Part shown: positions 1-11,539 of the stretch, one piece after another
How the letters are laid out: each line of letters starts with the position of its first letter
How positions within the stretch are numbered: the stretch's first letter is position 1
NCBI GenBank assembly: GCA_905221605.1
Contig: CAJNDS010002140.1
Span: 170,001-234,000 of the forward strand
From: Symbiodinium natans
Lineage: Eukaryota; Sar; Dinophyceae; Suessiales; Symbiodiniaceae
Direction of reading: 5' to 3'
Length of the DNA stretch: 64,000 nt
Translations under genes and position numbers: made by a program
Notes under the pieces: model-generated
What the model was told of the DNA's origin: nothing
What the model saw: only the letters and a program-made list of their open reading frames with translations
The model's database searches: none

Positions 1-206
1 TAGAATAGACCCGGAAGCTTGGCAATTTTCCGTCAATTTTCTGGTTCCCGAATTTGGGTGGCACAAACCCTGAAACCAGGCACTGCTTGGGCTGCATGCT
101 GCGCTGCCTTTTCTTCGTGGCACCACGCACTCCCAGACACCGCATGGAGGCGTGTACCAGAGGTCAGAGTCTATGATCGAGGATATGTCAAGACGAAAAA
201 GATGAC

Positions 207-256
207 ATGATGATCATGATGATCATGATGATGATGACGATGATGATGATGACTTG
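207..256. repeat. ATG/ATC trinucleotide microsatellite
   Basis: A run of ATG/ATC/GAC triplets immediately upstream of the first recognisable bestrophin exon. It reads as poly-Met/Ile on one strand and poly-His/Asp or poly-Ser on others, so short open frames here are not evidence of protein. Confidence 0.8.
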
Positions 257-261
257 GATTC

Positions 262-1685
262 TTGGGATGTTGTCCCGAGAGGCTCAACCAGTTCTTGGTG
301 ACTCCACTTGGCTTGCTCCTGACATTCCGCACGCAGCAGTCCATAGCCAGATTCAACGAAGCAGTGACGAACTTGGGGAAAATCTCCAGCGTTTGCAGAA
401 GTCTCTCCCGCGCCCTGTTTTACCATGACGAGCGCGTCCCGAGAGTGCTTGGACTGCAGGGAGTTGGGCAAGTCTTGGGTTCTGAGCGCCATGAAGGCTG
501 ATTGACCTGTGTCCCGAGTCCCGAGTCAGTGCTGCTTCTTCTTCCTGGCTTCAAGCCTTGTCAGGAAATCCATCGCAAGCTTGCGGAGGACATCCGCCTG
601 TTCCCTGAAGTGCTCCGGGAGCACCTCGAGAATCGGCGCACCAAGCTCCTCAACATCAGGCGGGATGATGTCAACAAGCCACTGGCTTTGCTGGACCGCG
701 TGCATTACTGCATCTCCAATCTACTGCTGCTGGATTTATCTGAGCCTAGCCTTGCATCATGCTTGCATCGGCGACGCAGTTCCTGCAGATTTTCTCAATA
801 TCCTTTTATGGCACCACGCACAACATGATGATGACATAAACCCTACACCCTAGCCCTAAACCCTAAGCCCTGAACCCTAAACCTTGGGTTGCGGTTTTCC
901 TTTCTCCGACCAATATACCCCGCATTGCCGTGGCTAGTCGGGTGGCAAAAAAAACCCTAAACCCTAAACCATGATGACATCAAAGGAGCGGAATCTGCTG
1001 TTGAAATATGTGGAGCAGCTCTCCGATCTTGTCAGCCCTTGCGAAAGTGTCGTGCAGACACCCGTGCCACAAAGCTATGTGCCTCGACGCTGCACCCCAG
1101 TCGAGTCACGAAGCTAAGTACTCTGGATCCAGGTACTCGCATGTTAATAAGGGGGCAGCAAAAGACTCCCCATTCGCATGCCGGAATAAGATGAAGCTGC
1201 AGCAGCTCAGCGTTTCAAGTTCCAAGAGCTTCCCCACAAGCTTCTTTAACCTCCTCTTAAGCGAACCCAATCCGTCAGCATCCGTTAGCAGGTCAGGCAC
1301 ACTGGCCGTTTCTTGGTGGTCTGGTTGCTCAGTTTGCCGCTGGCCCTTGCTGCAGAGACCGGCTGGCTCACGGTGCTGATCGCACCTTGGCATCGTGTAC
1401 TTTCTGTCAATGGAATGCTGTTAGTTCTTCTTCGCCATGGGACCATGGCTACCATGCAAGGAACTCATCGCATCCTGGGGGCTGCTGGGCATACAGGACA
1501 GCTCACGACGCATGCAGCCGTAGCCGCCGTAGCCGCCGTAGCCAAAGGCCATGCCACCAGATGCCAGGAGATCGGGCTACGCCTTGAGGATCCATTCAAC
1601 GGCTGCTTCCTTTGATGCGCTATGTGTGACCTTGCACATGGGGGATATTTTGATAGGCAACATGTATCACAAGGTGTGTGGCTGA
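262..1685 (+). CDS. bestrophin-family anion channel, spliced, 5' part not seen and 3' end possibly broken
   Basis: Bestrophins are membrane anion channels, and algal relatives sit in thylakoid or other membranes. Five in-order blocks match the family. At 262-415, TPLGLLLTFRTQQSIARFNEA is the conserved L-L-x-F-R-T/R-F-N-E-A region. At about 545-760, LFPEVLREHL and NKPLALLDRV appear. At about 985-1080, LSDLVSPCESVVQTPVP is the C-E-x-I/V-x-x-T-P-I/V-P motif. At 1292-1385, VRHTGRFLVVWLLSLPLAL is a transmembrane segment. At 1567-1605, EIGLRLEDPFN is the E-I-G-x-x-L-E-D/E-P-F signature. The intron ending at 1291 joins ...QSY to VRHT in frame with AG|G. After EDPFN the frame stops; a weak continuation (DALCVTLHMGDILIG) lies in another frame at 1614-1685, so there is either another intron or a frameshift. 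N-terminal exons upstream were not found. The family call is firm; exon edges and intactness are not. Confidence 0.72.
841..970. repeat. interstitial telomere-like repeats (CCCTAAA type)
   Basis: Degenerate CCCTAAA/CCCTAGC/CCCTAAG units at about 841-885, and exact AACCCTAAACCCTAAACC at about 953-970, lie between two bestrophin exons. TTTAGGG is the dinoflagellate and plant telomere unit, so these are interstitial copies inside an intron rather than a chromosome end. Confidence 0.75.
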
Positions 1686-1689
1686 GACT

Positions 1690-3550
1690 GTTCGTCGCAC
1701 CGAGGTCAGGTCACCATGGAGGTGTTCATCACCACAGTGGCCAAAGAAGTACGTCAACGATATGTCTTGGTCGTAGAATCTCAGATGGCTTGACAGCTCT
1801 GCTTAGCTGCGTTTGGGAAAGTCAGAATTACGGAGGGCATCTTGTGCGGATGTAGCCAGTCTCGCCTTGCAGTCGTGAGTGCTGCAATACGGGGGCCGGG
1901 TTGGGCAATAAGGGCAGCAGTCAAGCCCGTAATCTTGTGCCAATCCAGCAGACTCGGCTTGTCCCACACAGCAAGATGCAGCAGAGCTTGGGCAGCTTGG
2001 GTAGGGTAGGGCTTCAACGTCCTCAGCTCAGGAAGACCTACTCCAAGCACATGCGCAGGGCCAGCTGGAAGACATGTGCCAGCGCTGGTCTCATCGATTT
2101 GACTCTCGCTTTCTGCGAATTCTCCGCGACGAGCAACGTTTGGCAGTGGAAGAGCGCCCCGACGGCCCTGGCAGCATGAGTGGGATTTGTACGGGCTTTG
2201 CGGCTTTGCGTTCACAAAAGAGGAGGGTCTAAGTTGAGTGACAGGACTAGAGACTAGAGATGAGACGGGGAAGAGACCCTTTCACCGAGAGGGCTACACA
2301 GGCACGTGACCCTTCTAATCATGCAGTATCCCGCATGCAAAGTCTACATGAATGAAAAGCATGCTACTCGTAACAGAATGCCATCCCGTAACATTGTGGC
2401 TGGAAGGACTTGACTGGAACTTGGTGGGTGGCAGTTGTCTTGCGTTTTTCGGCCGAAACACTGTTGGGCTCCAATTTCTTCACAACTACACAGCGAATAA
2501 CGAGAAACACCGGAGTCACAAAGAGCCAATCGCCTCAGGAGCCGGCGAACATCGCTAGCGGCAGTTCTGGATTCTGTCAAAGAGTGGCGGGAAAAACGGA
2601 GAATTTGGCGGCGAGTGGCGCCTTTGACGTTCCCCTAGGAAGTGCTTTGTCCCTTGCGCAGGCGATCTTCAACGCAGGCGCCTCTTTTTTGTGTGTTCTG
2701 TCTCTGCGTGCATGTGTGGTGCATGTCATCAAATGTGCTACAAATGGCTGACTGAGCGCATGTCGAGATGGACAACTGCCACAGTAGCTGGCCCCCCCCT
2801 CCCCCCACCGTGCCCCACCCCTCTCTCAGCTGAAGAGTCCCGCGGTCCAGCCGCGTTTGCACATCAGACTTGCCGAGCACACAGGCACACAGGCATGCAT
2901 GCGAGCCACAGAAGCTTTATGGCCCTTGAAGAGGTTCCTCAACTTAAGCCTCAAAGATCCTCACAGTGTACAGCTCGGGGGAGCGGCATTTTCGGTGTGC
3001 CTGTTGATGCTAAGTCTGCTAAGTCCCTGACTTTGCCCCAGGCATCGTGGCCGTTCGGCTGCTCCACAGCCACGGGGCGCTTTGAGACCCCAGAGTCCAC
3101 TCCAGGGCGGGAGGGGAGGGGAGGGGCGGGGGGGGAGTACTGAGGGGAGGGGGTGGGGGCTCGAGAGATTCTGAAAACACTGCGACTGTGATCGCCAGTT
3201 CTGTCTGCAGAGCCTACAGGCCTGGAGACTATGAGTCGAAACCCGGCTCTATGCGCTGCGCTCGGGCACGAAGGAAATGCCATGAGTCATTGCACTCCAG
3301 CCAATTTGATCACGCCTTTTTTGTTGCCACCTGGTAGCCGCGCGGCCTCATGACGGACGATGCAGCTTCAGCTGCCACGATGTGCAGCCCAGACAGCCAA
3401 GAACCAACAAGTTGTTTAATTAGAGCAAACTGCGAGGCAACAAAAACGAGCAATGGTTGAGAAAGGGGCTATCTACGCCTATGCTGTCATGCATATACGA
3501 GTATAAGGGGCAATCCGGAACTCGCTTACACCCAGTCTTATAGAAATGCG
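1690..3550. other. gene-poor stretch, no recognisable gene
   Basis: Short open frames occur on both strands, but none shows a family motif or a run consistent with linked exons. The interval holds a C-rich tract near 2794-2825 and a G-rich tract at about 3105-3160. It could contain unrecognised exons or an upstream region of the next gene. Confidence 0.4.
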
Positions 3551-5080
3551 ATGAGTGGTGATCTCGACCCATGGGCGGCTTTGGACGACGAGAAGGAGTC
3601 CGTCGGAGAAGAGGACTATAGGGGATTAGGAAGGTATGTGCGCTTTAAAACTTTAAACATGCTCTGTGAGGAGATCCTGCGCCACGGAGCACAAAAAGCC
3701 CAGATAATGTCCCCGAGCCTGTTGACAAATCAGGAGCTCATCGAGCTGGACAATGGCGAGGTAGAGGTGCCAGTTGAGGAGGAGGACGACATCGCTCCCA
3801 CCAAGGACGCCCCGAAGTTCCGACACAGCAGTTCATGTGATGCTCGGTTGGAACGGTGGCAGGCGGGCGCTGACGTGGCTCCGTGGGCTGCTCTAGACGA
3901 GGAGGAAGAGTCGGTCGGGGAGGAGAATGAGGCCCTCGCATGGCTTTCTGGGCATCTCTTGTTCAGATTCGTGCGGCTGGACCAGTACTGGACCAGACTG
4001 TTTGCAGGGATGGGGACAGCTGGATTTCGAGAGCGGTGGTGACGTTGTGGAGGTGGACGTCGAAGATGACGAGTTCCTGGAAGAGGAGCTTCCAGCGCCT
4101 GGGATGTTGTTTCTGAGATCTGCCTGCATGCTGTTGGGTGTAGCAACAACATCCCACATAATTAGGACTTCGCCACAGAGCTGCAGAGAGCAACAGCCAT
4201 TGAATTCATTGTGCGGGCAGTGCAGGAGGTGGAGGAGCTGGAAGAGGCCTTCGAAGAGCTGGGGGAGCTCGGAAATCAAGATGGAGAGCAGATTGAACCG
4301 AACCAGGTGGGGATCCACCGGAGACATTTCCAGCTCTAAGAGATTGGAATCTGAAGGGCATAGGAGTGCAGATGAGTGCAGCAGCAGGACCAGAGCGAGG
4401 AAGAGGTCGTGCCCGGAAGGGAAGACGACCTGAAGCTGTCGGATGTCCCTGAGGACATGCGGGAGGCAGTCCAAGGCCTGACTGACTGGGGGGGGGGGGG
4501 TTCTCCGTTAACAGGTTTTTTTTTTTTTTTTTGGGGGGGGGGGGGGGGGCGGCCCTTGAGGGATTATCATTCTACTTGGGGTGTAGAAGGGGTACCCCTC
4601 TTTTGGGAAATGCCCAACTCAATCATTACTCAATCTGCTTTGACCGTGCAGTGGTCCCTGCAGCGGGAAATCAAGATGCTTTGCCCAGGCAGTTTGAGCC
4701 TGAAGCGGGTCTTGGACAAGAAGTACGGCAGCTGCTTGGCGTAGTCCTGGAGCACAGGTCGCAAGGTTGCCGATCGTCGCCGATCGCCGATCGTAGCTGT
4801 ATTCACGACACCACGAGAATCCCCCGAACTTCGAAGGCTCAAAAAAAACAGATGCATAAACGATGGGAGGAAGGCTTCGAACTGCGATCCCTCTCGTGAC
4901 AGTCTCGTTCGTGACCCCTTTTTTTCTCAAGGCCTTGAGACGGAGGAGCCCGATGCCAAGAGGCGACGCGAGGAGCCGATGGAGCCCCCACGGCAGGGAC
5001 TCCTGGACCGCTGGCAGCTGAGCTGGGATCCTGCGGTGAGGCCGAGACGTCGCAGGGCCTTCTACTTTGTACGTGTTTAG
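3551..5080 (+). CDS. acidic, internally repeated protein of unknown function, spliced
   Basis: Not recognised as a known family. An ATG at 3551 opens a strongly acidic frame running to 4042. It contains a duplicated 17-residue element, DPWAALDDEKESVGEE near residues 6-21 and APWAALDEEEESVGEE near residues 111-126, as if an exon had been duplicated. Acidic helical exons follow: about 4180-4330 (EVEELEEAFEELGELG, preceded by IEFIVRAVQ), about 4376-4487 (DQSEEEVVPGREDDLKLSDVPEDMREAVQGL) and about 4931-5078 (ETEEPDAKRRREEPMEPP, then a W/Y-rich tail around LLDRWQLSWDP). The last segment vaguely recalls the first half of a WW domain but lacks enough of it to call. A nuclear acidic protein is plausible. 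Membership of all exons in one gene is inferred from order, strand and composition. Confidence 0.45.
4488..4549. repeat. homopolymer cluster: G13, then T17 directly followed by G17
   Basis: A run of 13 G ends at 4500. Then 17 T (4516-4532) run directly into 17 G (4533-4549). It lies in a probable intron of the acidic-protein gene. Long mononucleotide runs are also sequencing-error hotspots. Confidence 0.8.
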
Positions 5081-5286
5081 GTCTTATAAGAACATATGAC
5101 CACCGCAAGCATAAACATGATAATCTGACAATATAGCAATACAATAATACTTTACAAGCAATGTGGTAACTATAGCAGTACAAAAAGATAGGGATTTAGG
5201 AATAGAATCATCTAGTACAGTACACTTACGGGTGATTTTTTTCGGAGGCGAATGCTGAGAGGAGGAGCATGACTGGAGCTAACGAT

Positions 5287-6030
5287 CTATGGAGTCAGCT
5301 GAGCAGAGCCTGAGAGGTACGTCATGCAAACCGCTGAGCTGGCGGATGTCGAAGAGGTGGCCAAGACCCCTTGGAAGCCTGCGGTGCGCCTGGCGCACTC
5401 TTGCATGCCCTTGCCTACGTGTCGTTTCTTACCCTACATGAAATTAGCTCGGCGGACTGAGCCACATCAGACTTTAGAAGCAGGCAGCATGGAAGTAAGG
5501 GCAGCTGTCGAGTCCCTTGTGAAAAAGGCTAGCTGCCTTGGGGCTCGCTCGCGCCGTGTGCCAGGCAAAGCATCCGCGCGCCAACGGACGTGATCCGAAG
5601 TCCTTTGCCGAGCAGGTGAACGAGAGGCTGCTCCTGGCAAGGGAAGCGAAGCTGTGCTCCAAAGAGGTGGTCAGCATCCTACAAGCTTGGACTCAGAGGC
5701 GCCCCGGGCTTTCTGTTTTTTGGTTTTCCTGCCTTTCACCCTGTGAGAATCTTCTGAAGCGTGACGTGCAGGCGGAACCTCAGCGAGGAGGACATCCTGC
5801 GCTTGAGATCAGCAAACCACAAGAACTTGAGAACCTCGGGCAAAGTGACTGACCGAACAGTTTCAGCAGCTGGGTCGTATGCAGCATGCATCGCCGCTAA
5901 GGATATGTGATGCAAGAATATGATGGCAAGCGGCCGATCCTAGAACTGCTGGACGAGGCAGCAGCCCAGCTTGTCTCGGAGGACAGTGAGAAGACAGAGG
6001 AGCCTGGCTATGCAAGTTAAACAGAAAGTT
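5287..6030 (+). CDS. unrecognised spliced gene with helical exons
   Basis: No family assigned. Candidate exons lie in order on the + strand. The first, around 5335-5400, contains LADVEEVAKTPWKPAVRLAH. Around 5570-5700 it reads DPKSFAEQVNERLL, then LCSKEVVSILQAWTQRR. Around 5771-5840 it reads RNLSEEDILRLRSANHK. Around 5908-6020 it reads GKRPILELLDEAAAQLVSED. The pattern of short amphipathic helices with L-S-x-x-E/D-x-x-x-I/L-L is faintly like helical-repeat organelle RNA proteins (octotricopeptide or FASTK-like), which are abundant in dinoflagellates, but there are too few repeats to claim this. It could also be the N-terminal half of the methyltransferase gene directly downstream. Confidence 0.35.
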
Positions 6031-6229
6031 GCCTCGACTCGCCTCATCACGTCTCTCTGCATCTCGGAACCAGGATGCCTTGCCTGACAGTCCTGGCCTT
6101 TTCACGATCAGCAGGCTTTGGACCGGCTAGATCTCTACAATCTCTACAGCACTACTGCTGCAGATCTGTGCAGAGGTTCAACAGGCTGGAGTTGATCGAC
6201 TCAATGGCAGACGCGCTGGTGCTCGGCCA

Positions 6230-7915
6230 ATGGCTGAGTTCGCGTCACGGAGCCCTGAAAAGCCATCATCCCCCCGGCTGCGCCCAGGCGATGCCAACCT
6301 GACGTTCTCCGCTTTGCTTGCAGAACATCGGGAAGGTCCCGCATGCGATTCTGCCCACTCTTGGAGCCGGAGCATCACGAAACATGTCGTTTTTGGTTGG
6401 GCCCCTTGCTCATTCGAAGCCTGCATCGTGACAGGTCTTGGGCATGTTGGGCGCGTCGTTGCCACCACCTTTGAGACGATTGAAATCCTGCGAGAGACCC
6501 TCGTGCGGCATGGGGAGTTTTCTGCCAAAAGCTTCAAAGTGATGATGGTTTGGGCCTCGTTCTATTCGCACACAGCACAGGCGCTATGTGGAGATTGACC
6601 AGACTGTGAAGTTCCTTGAAGACAAGATGCGGCACACTTAGCTGCCTCCACTGCAGATGTAGCAGCAAGTTGTGCAGAGTGTCGTCAGGTCTGAAGTTCT
6701 CCACAATGTGGATGCAACCAGGCAGCGCAGTGTTGCTTGTGGATCGTTTGCCGTTAAGGTGATTGCCAGAGCTGTGGGGATCGAATGGCCGGGCCAGGTT
6801 TCATGTGTTACTACTACACTCTGGAATATTGCAAGGATCGTGCTTACTGAGCCGTGCTGGCCGACATGCAAGTTCGACACATTAGCGCTTCGAATCTCTC
6901 GAACCGCTGCACCGTGCAGAGAGGTACTCTGGCCTAAACCATCCCAAACCCCTCAAAGCCCAATGTTGCCCGAGTTACAGTCAAGCTGCTTTCAGAGGCT
7001 GCTGCCGGCTTTGTTTTGCATACCCGTCGCACGACAGGCTGGCCGTGGATCCTCGGTTCCAGGGCATGGAGAAGAAGTTTGGAGCCGTGTACTACAATTT
7101 TCCACATGCAGGCTGCCCATTTCATTCTGTGGCACACAGGCGATGGCAGCAAGGTGGTTCTAGTGGCTGCAGGTGCCATCCAGGGCTTCTTTGATGGCCA
7201 TCCCTTTGTTCGCGCAGAGCTCATTTCAGAAGCCCAGTGGGAGCACGCCTGTTGTGGGGTGGCAGTGTCTTCTAGCCTCGGGCTTGTTAAGGCTGGCGTC
7301 ATGAAAACTTGATGCAGCTTGTCAGCAAAACAGTGTTGCTGCCCTTCGCCCTTTTCGGAGTATGCCAGTTGTGATTCTCCGCAATGCATCGAGTACAGTC
7401 ACACGAGAGTCAGCTTCAGGCACTTGTTCTTTAGAGCCTTGCGGGGCTTCGTGAAGAAAGGCGGAGTGGTGAAGGCGCCCTGCTGGGGTGGTTGTATGTC
7501 GTCAGCATGTGGTGAGTTTTCGTCGTTCGGTGTGATGTGTCCTCAGCCTGTGCTGTTCCTCTTAGGTGGCCTCGAACTGCAATGCTACAGGCGTGCGGTA
7601 TTCCGACATTATCCTGGGGGCGTGCCTTAACCTTTTGGTGTGATGGTGCAGCTCGGGCACACGGCACAGCTCTGGCTTGAGCCCGCACGCTGTGTCAAAC
7701 CCAGGCAGCAGAGCGAGTTCATCCATGTGGAGACCTTCCCTTTCCTAGAGTGGCAGCTGCCAGACTCACATAAAACCCTTGACCAAAAGTCCATGCCATA
7801 TGACCCCCCACAAGCCTTGGCTAAAGCCCTGAATCCCTTGCAGCCAAGGCTCAGAAACTACCGGCGATCCTATGGTGACCGCCGCGACAAGGGACGGCAA
7901 CTTGGCCCCAGCAGA
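6230..7915 (+). CDS. BMT5-like (DUF2431) SAM-dependent methyltransferase, spliced
   Basis: The family includes the yeast 25S rRNA uridine-N3 methyltransferase Bmt5. Visible blocks in order: LRPGDANLTFSALLAEH (6284-6335) stands for SAM motif I, usually G-E/D-G-N-F-S-F. VVATTFETIEILRET (6454-6500) is the A-T-T/S-x-x-S block. EVLHNVDATR (6691-6720) carries the V-D-A-T motif. AVYYNFPHAG (7082-7113) is the hallmark N-F-P-H. AIQGFFDGHPFVR (7173-7213), HLFFRALRGFVKKGGVVK (7419-7479), VASNCNATGVRYSDIILGA (7566-7624), EFIHVETFPFLEWQL (7710-7760) and LRNYRRSYGDRRD (7848-7890) follow. The intron at 7112-7172 is GC-AG, 61 nt, and joins NFPHA|G to AIQGFF in frame. The ATG at 6230 is the nearest in-frame start, but upstream exons may belong too. 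The exact RNA substrate is inferred only from the family. Confidence 0.75.
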
Positions 7916-7919
7916 GGGG

Positions 7920-10180
7920 AGATGAAGAGAGTGGGATCCATGGGGACGGAGTCTGCTTTAACATCTGCTAACATGCTTCTTCTGTGTGCAGACGCATGCG
8001 TTGGTAAGGGTGGTCTGGTTAGAAGCCATCCTGCTGAACGCACCACCACCCCAGTCCTTTTTGACGCACCAGGCGACCCGAGGATGGTCAGAACTACAGG
8101 GCCCAGAATGCTCACAGAGACATGGTTTACTGAGCCTCGGCATTGCAGAACTTTTGTTGTGCCCCATATAGGATCGTTCAGCGTGTAAAGATGCATTCCA
8201 AGAGCGGTCCTTCTTCTTGCCAACAAGTAGCTTGCAGAGTGCTGTCCGATGTCAATGCAATGTGCCGGTCCAGCTTTGTAGAGCACAACAAGCATGAAAG
8301 TCCAACGAGGTTTCCGCTATGAGCGCCTTGGCAAGCTTGTGCGCACAGTTCTGATCTCATGGTTGAAAAGCCGCAGAGGACTGCCATCGTTGCAGGCCCT
8401 CTGGAGACAACCCGCCAAAACCTACCGTCCGAGAGCCACCCTCCAAAGTCTCGTGCTCAGAGCACTTCAGGCATCAGGGACTTCAGGGGCTGGTAGGCAT
8501 TTGGCGTGTGGCATGTACTCACCGACTGGCTAGAGCCAGCAATGCTTACAAGGCACAGCTCATGGCTGCGAGCGAGGGCAAGCTCCAGAAGATGCACAGA
8601 TGCTTCGGCTCGAAAGATGTGCGTTGTTCATCTGCTGTGTTAAAAACGAGTGCCTGGCACCAGGCAGCAAGAGCTCACGCTTCGATGTATGTAGCATAAG
8701 CGTGGCAGTGACAGTGTGGCATTGCAAGGAAACGAACGAGAACAGCGAGTGCAGGACGATGGCTATTCAGTTGAACATATTAAAGCCACAGCAAGTAGTT
8801 ATGTGGCTGGAAGTTGGCCAGCCATCTGCGTCACTGCCTCACTGCCTGCAACTGCATGAAGCAGCATCGTGATTCAAACCCAGAACGGTTCTTGGTGACA
8901 TGCCCTGCTTTGGTTATTTGGCAGGAGATCGGGGAGCTCTTCAAAGCATATGTGGCAGGAATTCATATTGGCTGAGTCACACTTTTCTTGCTAAGACACA
9001 GAAGCTGTAAAGAAAGACTTCGAGATAGACTGAGCTAGCCCATCTGCGTGTCAGTTAAAGCGCGCTACACACGTTGCGCGGATCTCACTAAGCTATTGAG
9101 CTTATAACACTCAGATGTGAAGATTCTTAAGCAAAGGGCGCGTCCTGAGTCTGAAAAAGGTGTGCTGCAACTGCTGAAGAACACATGTTCCATATGCTGG
9201 AGGCGAGGTGCGGTTGAGGGACTTGCTTGCTCAGGCATGTCCAGCAGCTTGCAGCAGGTCCACTGCCAGATTTAAGTTCTGCATAGATGTCGCCTCGCTG
9301 GGAGTAGACGCAGTATCTCAGCGCCAGAAGAGCATGACGTCCTTTCAGACAGAGGTCGTCCGCAGAGTGGCAACGGTATGGAGATGCCAGGCGGGCCTTG
9401 GAAGGTCATGGCATCCGGTAGACATGGGGTCGATTCGGTGCAACGGCGCGCGCTACACGACGCGGCATGCCTGCTGTGTGGTTGACTCCCTTGTGGCGTG
9501 AGGCTTCGGGTCCTCCACGGAACGGTGCTCAGACTTCCGCCTGTCTTTCGGCTTTCGTACTGCTCATGCCGGGCCTAGCTCTGGCTGTCGATGCTCGCAC
9601 CCTGAGGCCAGGAAAATCGTTTCCAGCTTGGAGCTGAGCTTCATTCGCTACCACCCCCCCTCCCCCCACCGGCCCCCAACACTCCCGCCTCAAAAGTCTG
9701 TAAAGCACACCCCGGGTGGACAAGGCGTATTTCGGGTTGACAAAAGGCCGAACTTCCAAGATCATGACGGCCTGAAGGGTCAGGTGGCATCCTGCTAACG
9801 TAGCCTTTACGTTTCAACTCGGGATGGCGAGGCAGGGAATTTCAAAATTTCAAATCGTCAGGATTGAAGTAGTTCGGGCGCCTGCCGCAACTCCGGGGTG
9901 CGAACTGGTGGGATTACTTTGAGGATGCCGACATGGTCCTCTAAGTGCTGTCACGCTTAAGTTTGACAACAGAGCCCAAAGCAGGTCCCCGGAGTCTCTC
10001 TCCTGGCGCATCCGCAACCGCCAAAGCCAACCGGCCGGCCACTCGGAGTTTGACGATTTTCATGGAGCATGTTAGTCCCCCCCCGGCACATGTGTGCATT
10101 TTGACCACAGCTAGTTACTAGACTCGGCAGGACTGGCGGAACGCCCTCCGAAGTGGGGCAGAAGACTTACCCGGCTCACC
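7920..10180. other. stretch with no recognised gene
   Basis: The methyltransferase reading frame stays open to 8188 without further conserved motifs. Open frames at 8294-8533 (basic) and 9208-9501 (MRLRDLLAQACP start) show no family features. A C-rich tract lies at about 9651-9690. Unrecognised exons are possible. Confidence 0.35.
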
Positions 10181-10399
10181 TGTTCCATCTTGCTGGAAGT
10201 GGGTAACTTCTATGCCTTTTTATGCGCCATGTTTCGGAGGCCTGGCACGTACGACTCCCGCAAGCCCTCGCTCGCGCGAGCTGCTGGCGCAAAGCCGGAG
10301 TTCTTGGGGGGTCCTGCCTTTGCTTGGCTCATCATTACTGCTCATTGCCTCGGCCGACTGTTCCTGCATCGAACTGTGGTCACTGAGTGATGTGAACGG

Positions 10400-10690
10400 T
10401 TGTCTTCCAAGATGTTCAATGTCACTTCAAGTCTCAGAAGCTGCAGTAGATGTCCGAGAGGTTCGCAGCATCCCAGCGATTCTCTCCTCCAGAGAGGAGC
10501 AAAGCAGACCCCACCGGAACTTTTTGCAACAAGTTCCACGAGAGAGTTGTTTGGAAGGACCACGTCTCCTGGACCCGGAGAGTGCCCTTCTTTGCCCTCG
10601 CACTGGCCCCAACAAAGTGGCAGAATGATAAGTTTCTGGAGGTACGACCCGCCTCCCAAGAGCCGGCTCCCAAGAAAGCAGAAAAGGTGA
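10400..10690 (+). CDS. candidate exon(s), unknown protein
   Basis: The frame running through 10500-10687 contains RVVWKDHVSWTRRVPFFALALAP and then a Lys/Ala/Pro-rich end (PASQEPAPKKAEK), followed directly by GTGAAA that could serve as a donor. No family was recognised. It could be an upstream exon of the PG-rich-repeat gene that follows; this is inference from order only. Confidence 0.25.
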   Translation: MSSKMFNVTSSLRSCSRCPRGSQHPSDSLLQRGAKQTPPELFATSSTRELFGRTTSPGPGECPSLPSHWPQQSGRMISFWRYDPPPKSRLPRKQKR

Positions 10691-11082
10691 AATGTGGACA
10701 CTTCCCTCTCCTTACATTCCTCTCCTCGTTCTCCTATGTTCTCCTATGTTCTCCTTTTCTGAATCCGGAAGGCCGCCCTAAGGGGCATCGCTTTCCGAAC
10801 ACAACCCCCAGGCCCGGGCACCTGATGAGAAAGCATGCTGGAAATGGGTGGGAAGATCGATGCGCTCCTTTTGCATCAGCAGATTGTGTGCATGATGTAG
10901 CATGCTTAGATGCGTGCCACAGCAGCTCGAGCCGTGTGTTTGGGGAGGCCAAGCATAATGGCACAGGCTGCGTCAAAGACAGGTGCCTTGAATATGACAG
11001 TAGCTGCCATGCATGCCTTCAACTGATGCTGCGCAAACTTCGTTTTCTGCCATCCAGAGGGAGATGCGTGTAGGTTTACAAG

Positions 11083-11531
11083 TTGGCCGTAAAGATTCTT
11101 CAGAGTCACTCCTTGACAGGGACACCTGGCCCTGCGGCCTATGACACGGCCACAGCCACTCGGAGCCACATCAAGCGTACGCCGGTGCGCCCCCGACCCC
11201 CCTCCCCCTTCACCCTTATGTTGATCCTTGCGCTGAGCCTTGCGTTTTCATGTTGGTCCATGATGGTCCCTGCATTGTTTGTAGCGTCTTCTGTTTGTCA
11301 CCTCAGCATGCTTCTGACTTCGAGGGGTGCTTGGAGGGGACGCTTGCAGTCGCAGGGGTACTCCATGCGTGGCCGTCCCCAAGAGAGCCGGGAAACGTCC
11401 CCTGGGCCCAGGGCTTATCTGCAAGCTGGGTTTGCATGGTGAATACTTCTTCGAAGCTGTCAGAATATTCCTTTGGAGGCCGGCGGACTACGGTGGCGCT
11501 TACACGCTGTGAGATTGCCCAGCTTTCATAA
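11083..11531 (+). CDS. sperm-tail PG-rich repeat (STPGR) protein, partial view
   Basis: STPGR proteins (outer dense fibre/SHIPPO type) are cilium- and flagellum-associated and carry repeats of the form F/Y-S-F/M-G-x-R ... P-G-P-x-x-Y. Three pieces fit. GTPGPAAYDTATATR lies at 11119-11163. YSMRGRPQESRETSPGPRAY lies at 11360-11419. SEYSFGGRRTT lies at 11460-11490, in the next frame. A C-rich tract follows the first unit. The change of frame between pieces fits introns. Start, end and total number of repeats are not visible; flanking exons may be missed because the repeats are short and variable. A flagellar role fits a dinoflagellate but is inferred from the family. Confidence 0.55.
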
Positions 11532-11539
11532 GCGCCATC

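Noticed and set aside
841-970. True chromosome end at the left side
   Set aside because: The telomere-like repeats are short, degenerate and flanked on both sides by exons of the same bestrophin gene.
5015-5075. WW domain in the acidic protein
   Set aside because: Only a W and a W-D-P-like segment are visible; the second Trp, the central Tyr pair and Pro were not found in a joined frame.
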